Shown here piece by piece: positions 21,697 through 31,324 of a DNA stretch of 64,000 nt. The position numbers were made by a program, and so were the translations under genes. The DNA comes from Azorinus chamasolen (Eukaryota; Mollusca; Bivalvia; Cardiida; Solecurtidae). Each line of letters begins with the position of its first letter. Positions within the stretch are counted from its first letter, which is position 1. The notes below the pieces were generated by a model. It was given only the letters and a program-made list of their open reading frames with translations. It had not been told where the DNA came from and made no database searches. The stretch spans positions 1,812,404 to 1,876,403 of the forward strand of contig OY755242.1 in NCBI GenBank assembly GCA_963576725.1. The letters are read 5' to 3'.

Positions 21697-22986
21697 ACAT
21701 ACAAACCCTCATAAGTCGCGTTTTATTGCCAACTCTAGCTGTTGTACCACTACTAAATTATCTATACTTTTGACGTCCTGTCTTACTACGATCAAAGAAC
21801 ATGTTAAACGCTACGGTGATAAAATATATGAAAATTCTGGTATTAATGGTTTTTGGTCCATAAAAAATTCAAATGATGTTTTAACAAAACTTGAAAATGA
21901 ACAGTATAACATTTCTTTACTGAGCTCTTATGATTTCTCTACACTCTATACTACTCTCACCATCTTATAAAGGATAAAATTATTTAATTAATAGAAAAAA
22001 CCTTTGCCAGTGAAAACAAAATGTTCATTGCTTGTAATGTTCAACGTTCATTCTTTTCGAATTCAGAAGTTGAACATTACACAATGTTGACTTGCCTTGA
22101 TGTTTGTAGATCTCTTACCTTTCTTTTAGATAATATATTTGTGCGTTATGGGGATACCATATATCGTCAAGTTGTTGGTATACCCATGGGTACAAATTGT
22201 GCCCCTCTTGTTGCAGATTTGTTTTTTGTATTGCTACGAGAGGGATTTTATGCTTAGCTTAAAACCTGATACACAGACCGATATTGTTAATGCTTTTAAT
22301 AACACTTCAAGGCATTTAGACGATATTTTGAATTTAGATAATCCTTATTTTGATACTATGGTTTCTTCAATCTACCCAAAAGAACTGTCTTTAACAAAGC
22401 TAATCAATCTGACATTAATGCTTCATTTTTAGATTTGAATCTTTCAATTACAAATGATAAAGTTTCGTCCAAAGTATACGATAAAAGAGAAGATTTTAAT
22501 TTTAAGATTGTTAATTATCCTTTTCTAGATGGGGATGTGCCACGTTCTACATCTTATTGGGTTTATATTTCTCAACTTATTAGGTTTGCCCGAGCCTGTT
22601 CTTTGCTTGAAGATTTTAACAGACGTAATTTAGTTATAACTGATAAACTTCTTAAGCAGGGTTACAGATATCACAAACTTCGGAAAACCTTTTCTAAATT
22701 TTATTATCGAAATTTACCTCTCATTAGTAAATATAATTGCAATCTACGGACGTTACTGCGACAAGGCATTTCTCAACCAGAATTTTATGGGGATGTTGTC
22801 TACAAACTTAGGAAAATTCGGGGTCATCTCAATTTTCATGATTTGTTTATAAAACGCATTAAAACATTTAAAAAGAAAGGTTATGATCCTATTATATTGC
22901 AACACACTGCATGTTTGGTTATCGACCCTTTTACAGTCGGTAGCTACGCTTTCCTCTTTGCTTGCGCGATGACAGGCCGAGGGTAG
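21697..22986 (+). pseudogene. Naiad reverse transcriptase, subfamily B
   Basis: Reads SRFIANSSCCTTTKLSILLT, GINGFWSIKNSNDV, YDFSTLYTTL (first catalytic Asp block), AQRSFF-like, LTCLDVCRSLTFLLDNIFVR, IPMGTNCAPLVADLFF, then after a one-base frameshift near 22230 RHLDDILNLDNPYFDTM and, after another near 22400, DKREDFNFKIVNYPFLDG, VYISQLIRFARACSLL and KLLKQGYRYHKLRKTF to the TAG stop. Two frameshifts disable it. B differs from A in many residues but is collinear throughout. Confidence 0.85.
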
Positions 22987-23048
22987 TACTCTTTGATGGT
23001 ATACTTTTAAACTTGGATACAGGAGGAGCTTACCAGACTCATGTATTA
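22984..23048 (+). promoter_or_regulatory. SECIS-like element at the RT stop codon (subfamily B)
   Basis: GTAGTAC pairs with GTATTAC as the basal helix and contains the TAG stop. UGAU (22994-22997) faces AGAC (23035-23038). The helix GGTATACTTTT/AGGAGCTTACC has four pairs, a 2x2 mismatch and five pairs. AAA (23009-23011) opens the apical loop. Layout is the same as in subfamily A with different paired bases. Confidence 0.78.
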
Positions 23049-23576
23049 CTTTTTCCCCGTCGTGCCCTTAACGGCTTACCTGCAGGTGCTCTGGCTTCAG
23101 CAAAGTCATTGAGTACATATCATTGACGGTTTGTCACAGTTATTATGCTATGTTTTACATGTTGTCCTGTGTTCATCGTCGTCTATGTTGTGGGTAAGTC
23201 CAGCGGGGATACCTTTATTTACAATATTTGTAAAGCTAGGGTGACTTTAAGAGAAGTGTGAGGTTAGGACGTCCGTAAATCGGTTTAAACACCCAGTGGT
23301 GTTTTTGCTGCTGACCGTGCCAAGGCGGTACTCTCTTTGTCACCCTTCCTTGTGTTTGCCTTGCGTCTTTGTGCTTGTGGTTTGTTCATGTTGTGGAACG
23401 TTTGTCCCTGTTTCTTGTGTGTCTTTTGGTGTTTTCTGTGTTTATTTCGTGTGTGTGTGTGTGCGTTTGGGTGTGTGGTTGTGTGTGTGTGTGTCATGCT
23501 GTCTATCGGTGTTTTGGTGGTGGTTGCGTCTTGCATGTGGCTTTGCCTGCTTGACCTTACTACTTTTCCTATTATA

Positions 23577-23662
23577 TACATTTGCCTTTTCCTTGTGTTG
23601 CTGTTCGGGCGAGTGTTTGTTCTGTATGTGGTGTTTCCTGCATGACTCATTTTTGTACTTTG
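23577..23662 (+). mobile_element. Naiad A 3'-terminal fragment
   Basis: ACATTTGCCTTTTCCTTGTG to GACTCATTTTTGTACTTT, only the last 86 bases of subfamily A, placed directly after a complete B 3' end. A 5'-truncated insertion with an intact 3' terminus fits target-primed reverse transcription. Confidence 0.75.
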
Positions 23663-23667
23663 TAACG

Positions 23668-23893
23668 CCCCGCAATCTGAACTCGACAAGAGTTAAAATC
23701 TATCAAGGATGGCATTCTATATGTGGGACCTTTATTCAAAAGAGATCGTAGACGTTTATCTTTAATTATCTCAAAATTATCAGTAATCACATGATCAGCC
23801 GGAGAATAGCAAAATTTTGAGATGGCGCAATCTCAATTATCAGGAATATTATCATTAATATTAAGACCGGCCACAATTTTATTATAGTTGAAA
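23668..23893 (-). pseudogene. Naiad CxC-linker fragment with in-frame TGA, minus
   Basis: Minus strand reads VAGLNINDNIPDN, TGA (23833-23835), DCAISKFCYSPADHVIT, then DKRLRSLLNKGPTYRMPS and SCRVQIA. The TGA occupies the first position of the CxC motif, as in the copies at 45102 and 61860. The fragment is truncated on both sides and ends beside a host intron sequence. Confidence 0.75.
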
Positions 23894-23978
23894 ACTCATA
23901 AATGTTACTATATACATACCAGGACAGTGTAGTCCATTTCAAAATTACAAAGACATGCTTAGTGTCTCTGACATTTAC

Positions 23979-24174
23979 CTGAAGAGTATCCAGAAGATTT
24001 TGTATTATTTGTTTATTATCCGTCGTCTTCCGTTGGTTCTTAAATACTTTAGCCCATTGGGTGGTATAGATTGTTTGGTACATATCTGCTATGTTTGTAG
24101 CTCTGAAAACATCACTTAGGTCGGCAGCGTCGAAATTCCCTTGTTTCATTATTGCTGCTGCTTGTTTATTGAAT
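23979..24174 (-). CDS. Internal exon of the Mieap-like gene
   Basis: Minus-strand 196-nt exon with a strong acceptor (TTCATTGTTTACAG) and a consensus donor (CAG then GTAAATG). It takes one base from the previous exon and ends in phase 0. The product is FNKQAAAIMKQGNFDAADLS, then NIADMYQTIYTTQWAKVFKN, then QIIQNLLDTLQ. A Tyr-x3-Tyr...Trp-Ala-x-x-Phe block followed by a leucine-rich helix is what I remember of the start of the Mieap domain. The phase agrees with the exon at 10072-10164. A 5'-truncated Naiad fragment lies 86 bases inside the downstream intron. The residue-level assignment is from memory. Confidence 0.55.
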
Positions 24175-24355
24175 CTGTAAACAATGAATTGTTTCAAGAC
24201 TCAGTAATTATTTCGATTACAGGGAGCTGAACATGGCATATTGATAGTATATACGATAAAACACAATGACAATAAAACATCTCTCAAACGTGCAAACGAA
24301 AGTCCAGTTACCAGTGTTTAGTCCGTTGCTATATTTTGGGAGAAAAGTAGAGGGA

Positions 24356-24625
24356 ATAGTCATACAGGAAACACCACATGCCCGACCGACCAGCACCACA
24401 AGACAACACAGCAAATATACATATCAATCAAAATACAAAGCCACACACAAAGACAAAACAAACAATAGGGGGAGATGGAAGTATCGCCTTGAAACGGTCA
24501 GTGACAATAGTAAATGAGTGTAAAACTGGTTTAGGGGCGCCCGCCCGACCTCACACTTATACCATATCCACCCGAAAAGACAAACAGTGTAAATAAACAT
24601 ATCGCCCCTCCAACTCATCTACAAC
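24356..24625 (-). mobile_element. Naiad A 3' UTR fragment, minus
   Basis: AGTCATACAGGAAACACCAC to about ACTCATCTACAACAAAAG is the A 3' UTR in reverse, lacking the terminal 15 bases. It is followed directly by a second A copy with an intact end at 24629. Confidence 0.7.
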
Positions 24626-24628
24626 AAA

Positions 24629-25182
24629 AGTACAAAAATGAGTCATGCAGGAAACACCACATACAGAACAAACACTCGCCCGAACAGCAACACAAGGAAA
24701 CATCAAATGTACATAGGTAGAAAAAGCAACAAGAGACGCACAAAGACAAAACAAACATACAATATGAGGAAGATGGAAGTACCGCCTTGGAACGGTCAGT
24801 GACAAAAGTCACCGGGGGTTTAAACCGGTTTATGGGCGCCCAACCTCACCCTTATTCCATCCCGCGATTGCAAACACAGTGGTAAATTGCATGTAGAACG
24901 AAAATAATTATTTTAGTAAAACAAACTGGATCCACCTATCGCTAATGTACTCAATGATTGGACTGCAACCAGGGTAATTGTATACAAGTAATAAAGGGTA
25001 CGACAAAACCTAGATAGTATAAAGATCCGAGGTCTTCTTTCCATTTCCAGATTTCAGAGAGCTTCCTCATAGAGTATTCAGCCTTTCCTGTCGGCTTACA
25101 TTAAGATAGGGCAGCGTGATTGCCAACAGTAAAAGGCTTGGCAACCAGACATGCAGTATGTTGTAGTACTATAGGACCATAT
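24629..25182 (-). mobile_element. Naiad A copy, minus, 3' UTR plus RT end
   Basis: Terminus TACAAAAATGAGTCATGCAG, full 3' UTR, a mutated SECIS region (about 25045-25085), then the last RT codons (AACCAGACATGCAGTATGTT). Truncated where a B 3' UTR begins. Confidence 0.7.
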
Positions 25183-25452
25183 AAAAGTAGGACACACAAA
25201 ACGCAACCACAACCAAAACACGGTAAAAGGCAAGTAAAACACCTACACACACACGGATGATAAACACAACAGAAAAGCAATGGTGACTAAGAGAGTATTG
25301 CCTTGGAATGGTCAGTGGCAAAACCGCAACTGGGGGTTTAAACCGGTTCACGGATGTCCTAACCTCACACTTATTTCAAACCCTAGCGTAACAGTGTAAA
25401 TAAAGGTATCTCCCGCCAGAACTCTCAACAACATAGAAGACGTTTAATACAG
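25183..25452 (-). mobile_element. Naiad B 3' UTR fragment, minus
   Basis: AAAAGTAGGACACACAAAAC, then the conserved CCGGTTCACGGATGTCCTAA and CTCACACTTATTTCAAACCC blocks of subfamily B. The terminal TAAAGTCAAGCAGG block is deleted. Confidence 0.65.
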
Positions 25453-25454
25453 GA

Positions 25455-26795
25455 CGATATATAAAACAAAAACTAAGAACGACATTTTTAACATAATTGA
25501 TGACAACATTGAGAAAATAGGTATGTCCAAGAATTTTACCAAGTTTGTAAAACACATCACTATAAAATTCTGGATGTGAGACAGCTTAATATTGCACTTA
25601 TACTTTCAATAAGATATATTTCGAAGTTAAAATTTATGATATGTATATCCTTGCTCAAACAGCTTTTCAGTTAAAATGAAACTGCGACTGTTAAAACAAG
25701 CAGTCTAGCGAAACGAATATGTTGCGATATGTAAACCCCACAGGATGGTGCACGAGGAACATCTCTGTCAAAATTAGGTACATTTACAATGTTAAAATGA
25801 AAACCGTCTCTTTTTATATTAATGTTGGAAGAGATAATTTCACTGACAGTTTTAAGGTCTAAATCAAGACAAGACAAGCTGCAGATAAGTATCAGAACAG
25901 TAAGCTTGATTCAATGAGTTATTTTCGGTAAATTACAAGAACCATACTATCAAAGAAATTGTTATCTACAGTAGAATCTGTCTTAAGCGACTCTGAATCT
26001 TTAGAACGCAGAAAATGTTAAAAAGCACGTGGTTGCTTAATGCAGGGCAGAAGTAATACAAAAAGATCTTATAGTATTACTGTAGATCTGCTTTAAGCTA
26101 CCACCTGCCCTACAGACTTATGATCAGACCTCTTTATGATGGTCGCTTAAGACAGGTTCTACTGTATGTTTAAAATATCATCCAAATGTCGAGAAGTTTC
26201 ATTGAAGGCTATAATGACATCTGCATGGAATGTCGGGTTCAAGTACAAAAATGAGTCATTTTCAACATGAAATCTCTCTCATAGCAGTGCAAACATAAAT
26301 CTGCGATCAGTGGAGCACAATTCGCACCCATAGAAATATCAATAAGCTGATGGTATATGGCACTCCCATAACGTACGAATATGTTTTCAAGAAGAAAGGT
26401 TAGTGATTCGCAAACATCTGAGCAAATCCAATTGGTGCAATATTTCAATGGCTCGTCAGTAACTGAAGTTTTTGCAATATTCACGCCAGAAATGATGTTT
26501 TGTCTCTGGCAAATATTTGGTCAGTTTATCTTTAATTAAATCATGAGGAAGAGGTGTGTACAGAGTAGAAAACTCGTATGTGTTGACAGTGGCTGCAATA
26601 AACGTCTGTTCTTACGTTTGTTTACTACATTTGAAGAGTGTTTAATAGACCAAAATGGAGTTATTTCAGAATTGTCATAATTATGTTTTGTCACCATAGA
26701 ATGTAACACGTTCTTTTATCTGAGTTAAAGAAGAGGTCAAACGCATATACAGTTGCGCTAGAATTAGCAATGAAACGCGCTTTAATGGTTTGTAT
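25455..26795 (-). pseudogene. Old Naiad A-like reverse transcriptase, minus, split by a MITE
   Basis: Highly decayed RT, read on the minus strand: FIANSS-like region near 26765, then WICSDVCESLTFLLENIFVR, DISMGANCAPLIADLCLHCY, a gap holding the MITE at 25969-26164, then DLDLKTVSEIISSN and YGVYISQHIRFAR. The MGANCAPL and frameshift changes show it is older than its neighbours. Confidence 0.7.
25969..26164. mobile_element. pogo-like MITE with TA duplication, inserted in a Naiad
   Basis: TIRs are CAGTAGAATCTGTCTTAAGC and its near reverse complement GCTTAAGACAGGTTCTACTG. TA lies on both sides (25967-25968, 26165-26166). The inner inverted repeat (GGTGGTTGCTTAATGCAGG) matches the elements at 4064, 7070 and 29808. 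Confidence 0.8.
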
Positions 26796-26799
26796 TGAT

Positions 26800-27478
26800 G
26801 GAAAAGTAGTAAAGTCAAGCAGGCAAAGCCACATACAAGCCGTAACCATCACCAAAACACCGCTAGACAGCATGGAACACATACATACACAACCACACAC
26901 CCAAACGCATACTAACACACGAGATGAACACAGAAAACACCAACAGACACACAAGAACTAGAGTACAAACACTCCACACATGAACACAATCACAAGCACA
27001 AAGACGCAAGGCAAACAAAAAGAAGGGTGACTAAGAGAGTACCGATTTGGCACGGTCAGTAGCAAACCGCCACTGTGAGTTTAAACCGGTTTACGGACGT
27101 CCTTGCCTCACACTTCCCTCAAAGTCACCATAGCCTTACAAATAGTGTAAATAAAGGTATCCCCGTCGGACTTAACCACAACATAGACGACGGTGAACAT
27201 AGCATAATGACTGTGACATCCGTCAAATATGTACTCAATGACATTGCTGAAATCAGAGCACCTGCAGGTAAGCGGTTAAAAGCACGACAGGGAAAATGTA
27301 ATACTTGAGTTTGATAAGTTCATCCCGTATCTGATTGTAGGAGTATACCATCATAGAGTACTAACTTACTCGCGCAAGCAAAGAGGGAAGCATAGCTACC
27401 GACTAAAGGGTCGATAACCCAACATGCAGTGCGTTGCAATATAATGGGATCATAACCTTTCTTCTTAAATGTTTAATG
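26800..27478 (-). mobile_element. Naiad B copy, minus, 3' end to RT C-terminus
   Basis: Terminus GGAAAAGTAGTAAAGTCAAG, 3' UTR with AC-rich tract, a mutated SECIS (about 27315-27360, AAA lost), then the RT end around 27365-27478 (CGATAACCCAACATGCAGTG). Meets a plus-strand A copy at 27487. Confidence 0.7.
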
Positions 27479-27486
27479 CGTTTTGT

Positions 27487-28064
27487 GCAGCGTTTCTTGA
27501 TCTAGACCTTAAAATTGATAATGGAATGATTTCTTCTAAAATATATGACAAAAGAGATGATTTTGATTTTAATATTGTTAATTTTCCTCATCTTGACGGG
27601 GATGTTCCCCGGGCTCCATCTTACGGAGTTTATATATCTCAACGTATTCGTTTTGCTAGAGCTTGTTCATCTATTGACGAGATTAACAGTCGTAATCTCA
27701 TTTTAACTGAGTATCTGCTTAAGCAAGGATATAGATACCATAAACTAAGAAAACCTTTCTCTAAATTTTACTATCGAAATCTCTCGCTTATTGGCAAGTA
27801 CCAATGTAATCTCAAGGCGCTTCTGCGACACGGTATTTCATATCCTGAATTTTATGGTGATGTTATGGTGATGTGATTTACAAACTTCGTAAAATTATTG
27901 GACATACCCATTTTCTCACTTTGTTCATCAAATATATTAAAAACATCATTAAAAAGGGATATGACCCTGTAGAACTACAACATACTGCATGTTTGGTTGT
28001 GAAACCTTTTACAGTTGGCAATCACGCTGGCCTCTTTGCATGTACTCCGACAAGAAAGGTTTAG
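27487..28064 (+). pseudogene. Naiad reverse transcriptase C-terminal part, subfamily A
   Basis: About 190 residues after the YLDD block, broken by one frameshift near 27870 caused by a duplicated GTGATGTTATG. It ends with TPTRKV and TAG inside the SECIS basal helix. Catalytic motifs lie upstream and are missing here. Confidence 0.75.
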
Positions 28065-28126
28065 TACTCTATGAAGGCGACCTCCTAAATCCAGAAATGG
28101 AAGGAGAACGTCGGATATCTGTACTA
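28062..28126 (+). promoter_or_regulatory. SECIS-like element (subfamily A)
   Basis: UGAA (28072-28075) faces GGAU. The helix strand reads GGCGACCTCCT, in which a T to C change relative to 47402 replaces a wobble with a G-C pair. AAA and the TCC/GGA mini-helix are intact, and the basal TAGTAC/GTACTA helix is present. Confidence 0.75.
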
Positions 28127-28582
28127 TTTCGTTTTTGTCATACCCTTTATTACTTTTCTACAGTTACTCTGTTTGCAGCTCAATCATTGAGTACACTAGC
28201 GATAGGTGGATACAGTTTGTTCACGTAAATATTTTCGTTATACATGCACTTTACCACTGTATTTGCCGTCGCGGTTATTGTAGATTAGTCGGAGAGGGGA
28301 TATGTTTATTTCCACTGTTTTTCTTTTAGGGTGGGGATGGAATAAGTGTGAGGTTGGGCGCCCATAAACCGGTTTAACCCCCCAGTGACTTTTGTCACTG
28401 ACCGTTCCAAGGCGGTACTTCCATCTTCCCCCTATTGCATGTCTGTTTTGTCTTTGTGCTTCTCTTGTTGTTTTTATAGTTATGTACATTTGCTGTTTCC
28501 TTGTGTTGCTGTTCGGGCGACTGTTTGTTCTGTATGTTGTGTTTCATTTCATTTGTTGTGACTCATTTTTGTACTTTTATAA

Positions 28583-29480
28583 ACAAATCATGAAAATGCA
28601 TATGACCACGACTTTTCCTAAGTTTGTAGATAACATTCCCATAAAAGTCATGCTTTGTTGCAGTAACGTCCGCAGATTGCAATTGTATTTACTAATGAGT
28701 GGTAAATTTCGATAATAAAATTTAGAAAGCGTTTTCCGAAGTGTGTGATATCTGTAACCTTGCTTAAGAAGTTTATCAATTATAACTAAATTACGACTGT
28801 TAAAATTTTCAAGCAAAGAACAGGCTCGGGCAAACCGAATAAGTTGAGAAATATAAACCCCATAAGATGTATAACGGGGCACATCTCCATTTAGAAAATG
28901 ATAATTAACAATTTTAAAATTAAAATCTTCTCTTTTATCGTAAAGTTTGGACGAAACTTTATCATTTGAAATTGAAAGATTCAAATCTAAAAATGAAACT
29001 ATAATGTCAGATTGATTCGCTTGGTTTAAAGACAGTTCTTTTGGGTAAATTGAAGAAATCATAGTGTCAAAATAAGGATTATCTAAATTCAAAATATCGT
29101 CTAAATACCTTGAAGTTTTGTAAAACGCATTAACAATATCGGTCTGTGTATCAGGTTTTAAGCTAAGCATAAAATCCGTCTCATAGCAATACAAAAACAA
29201 ATCAGCAACAAGAGGAGCACAATTTGTACCCATGGGTATACCAACAACTTGACGATATATGGTACCCTAATACACACAAATGTATTATCTAAAAGAAAGG
29301 TAAGAGTGAGTTTAGGTAACCAAAACATTGTAGGAAATCAAGTTGTTTACACTTCTTGACATTGTCTGTTCGCCTGTAGTAACTGGAATGCAATGTTTTA
29401 GTATTAATAATGTCCTACTTCAAGACATTGATATGATGTAATCGTAAAATAAAATCGACAATTTTCGATGCCGTATCAGC
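28583..29480 (-). pseudogene. Naiad B reverse transcriptase, minus
   Basis: Minus strand reads a decayed N-terminal region with TTA where other copies carry TGA (29445-29447), then IPMGTNCAPLVADLFLYCYE, TSRYLDDILNLDNPYFDTM, SFLDLNLSISNDKVSSKLYD, DVPRYTSYGVYISQLIRFAR and NLRTLLQQS, where the C-terminus is cut by a deletion at about 28648. The MCSVxxC-like 3' end is absent. The abrupt join to the A 3' terminus at 28582/28583 is a recombination or insertion junction. Confidence 0.8.
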
Positions 29481-29582
29481 AGGAACAAAGACAATCATTA
29501 TATTACCACAGGAACGAGTTACCATAGATAACAAAATTCGAATTAAGATCTATATAAGTATAACATTCCTTAAGCAAACAGA

Positions 29583-29645
29583 ACAGTCCCTGATCAAACA
29601 GCTCTTAGAGGGAACCGTTTGATGTGGGTTTACTGTTCGCAAAAA
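29583..29645. repeat. Short hairpin repeat (GTCCCTGATCAAACAG)
   Basis: AACAGTCCCTGATCAAACAG and TTTGATGTGGGTTTACTG are degenerate inverted halves of the short foldback family. Confidence 0.5.
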
Positions 29646-29807
29646 ATGTGGTTTAAGTCGCATGGTGCAATTTGATTTACTGTTTCTGAATTTAGTGATC
29701 ATATGTTTCTTAAGACGTTATGTCTATTCACTATCGATCACTGTAAATCGATAGCATTGTACTTATAGAAATGTGGTCATATCTCTGAAAGTATATATGA
29801 GTAAATA

Positions 29808-30012
29808 CAGTAAAATCCCGCTAATGCGACCACCTTAAAGAGGTATAATTCTGGGTGCTACATGCAGGTGGTAGCTTAATGCAGGACAAAAGTAATGCAG
29901 AAAGTTCCTAGAGGAGCTTTCTGCATTACTTTTGTCCTGCATTAAGCAACCACCTGCTTATAAAGGCACCCATGTTTATTCATTAAGTGGTCGCATTAGC
30001 GGGGTTTTACTG
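29808..30012. mobile_element. Best-preserved pogo-like MITE, 205 bp
   Basis: TIRs CAGTAAAATCCCGCTAATGC and GCATTAGCGGGGTTTTACTG pair over more than 25 bases. TA duplications lie at 29806-29807 and 30013-30014. The inner inverted repeat spans about 29868-29958. Reference copy for the family at 4064, 7070 and 25969. Confidence 0.88.
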
Positions 30013-30188
30013 TACTAATCCACATTGTCAATTCTGTGATATATGTTGAAATTGACGACGATTGTGCAAAGTTAGTGTGTTCATGTTTGAGTTTGTATAA
30101 AGGTAATAAAATTCTACACTTATAATTATGTGAAATACAAGTATTTGCAAATCTATATGAATTGTCATTAATTAGGGGGTTTCCATAC

Positions 30189-30387
30189 ATGCCTCATTTG
30201 TAACTGTTTATTTATCTCGTTAAGATCATTGAATCTTTCCTCCAGCTCCTGCAGTTGTTGCGTTTTGTTTTCGATCATTATTTCACATTTACATCTGATC
30301 TCCTCCATTTCTGTTTTGAGCTGTTGTATTTGGTTTTCATGACATCTTCGTTCGTCTGCAACAAGTCCGCTGACTTTGTGATGGAAA
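30189..30387 (-). CDS. Coiled-coil exon, possibly of the Mieap-like gene
   Basis: Minus-strand frame of 66 codons with heptad-like spacing (DERRCHENQIQQLKTEMEEI, NKTQQLQELEERFNDLNEIN). The acceptor is AATTTTCATTTTAG at 30388-30389. The likely donor is CAT then GTATGG at 30187-30188, and a GC-type donor three to four bases earlier (GAG then GCATGT) would join the exon at 24174 in frame as an Arg codon. Mieap proteins carry coiled coils before the conserved domain, and the strand agrees. The domain order fits, but membership in the same gene is inferred; many unrelated proteins have coiled coils. Confidence 0.5.
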
Positions 30388-30389
30388 CT

Positions 30390-31185
30390 AAAATGAAAAT
30401 TTAATGTAAACGGGACAAAATTATTTCCCTTACTATATCTCATCATGAATTATTGAATGGTCTTTTGTTTTGATAGATGGCCTGAATATTGAAACATACC
30501 AATATGTTTCCGTTTACATTTGAAGGTGTATTTCATTTAGGTTCAAATAACGATTGAAGGAGAAACTTAGACCTGAACCCAAAGGTTATTTCCTACTTTT
30601 TAAACTGAAATAGTCTGAAAAATTCGTACATTCAGTTCATGGATGATTGGTTATGATTAGAAAACCAGACGAAAGCGAACCTTCAGTAGGTCAGTCATTA
30701 TGTGGTGTTTCCTGCATGACTCATTTTTGTACTTTTATTATCACTACCTACTTTTTGGGGACATGTCTGATATTCATTCAAAATGGATAAGGTAAAGATT
30801 TAAAATTGCAATCGGAACAATCAGAGAGTGAAAATTACCTCTCTGAGGTAGAAGTTCATGTAAGCAAATAAATGCAAGCAAAACAATGACATATAAATAT
30901 TGTTTATTGTTTTTGGGTGCTAATGTGTTAGGTAGCAAATAGCATTCATATTCACGAAAGCCAAGTCCTCAAGATCCATGATTCATGATTCCGTATCAGA
31001 ATCAGAACATATATTCACTCGAAAGGGAACGAGGTTTCTACATTCATTTAACATGGAGTTGGTTTTCATAGTCAGCCTATACAAATTTTGAATGGTAGTT
31101 AAACATTAATCCAAATAACAGATAGATCTTCAGTACTGGCCTATTGGCACACAGGACGGAAAAAAGATGGTTCAGTAAAGACCTA
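30390..31185. other. No gene; contains a 40-base Naiad A 3' tip
   Basis: The only recognisable item is TGTGGTGTTTCCTGCATGAC followed by TCATTTTTGTACTTTT at about 30700-30738, the minimal 3' end of subfamily A. Remaining sequence is AT-rich and non-coding. Confidence 0.6.
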
Positions 31186-31189
31186 CTTC

Positions 31190-31320
31190 ACAACAACTGA
31201 TGTTAAGCGCTTGTGTGGCGGCCGTAAAAGTCGCCCCGTACTTCATTCATAGTGTTGTCCGTCGGGATCATTTTTATTGTTTTTCATTGCCGCTTTGCTT
31301 TCGAAAATATCTTTCAAAAT
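31190..31320 (+). repeat. Partial dispersed 290-bp repeat
   Basis: CAACTGATGTTAAGCGCTTG, GTAAAAGTCGCCCCGTACTT and GCTTTGCTTTCGAAAATA match both ends of the 7625-7905 unit with the middle deleted. Confidence 0.6.
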
Positions 31321-31324
31321 TAAT

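Larger units (their letters stand above)
21697..23567 (+). mobile_element. Naiad-type retroelement, subfamily B, plus copy
   Basis: Starts inside the RT at the codons for LHKNPHKSRFIANSS and runs through RT (to 22986), SECIS (22984-23048) and a 3' UTR with a (GT)n tract (23449-23492). It ends at the B terminus TGACCTTACTACTTTTCC. 5'-truncated by about half the protein. Confidence 0.8.
27487..28582 (+). mobile_element. Naiad A copy, plus, RT C-terminus to 3' end
   Basis: Starts GCAGCGTTTCTTGATCTAGA and keeps DKRDDFDFNIVNFPHLDG, SQRIRFARACSS, LLKQGYRYHKLRKPF, a small tandem error at 27860 (GTGATGTTATGGTGATGT) that shifts frame, the KKGYDPVELQHTACLVV end, the SECIS (28062-28126) and a 3' UTR with an internal deletion. 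Ends GACTCATTTTTGTACTTT and directly meets a minus-strand B copy. Confidence 0.78.

Noticed and set aside
23296..23751. Cys/Val-rich hydrophobic frames repeated at 23.3, 32.8, 37.5, 41.1 and 62.5 kb.
   Set aside because: They are frames through the GT-rich B 3' UTR, lie on either strand and have no consistent start or purifying pattern.
23668..23893. Host exon because it lies beside the Mieap-like exon.
   Set aside because: It is collinear with Naiad linker sequence at 45070-45270.
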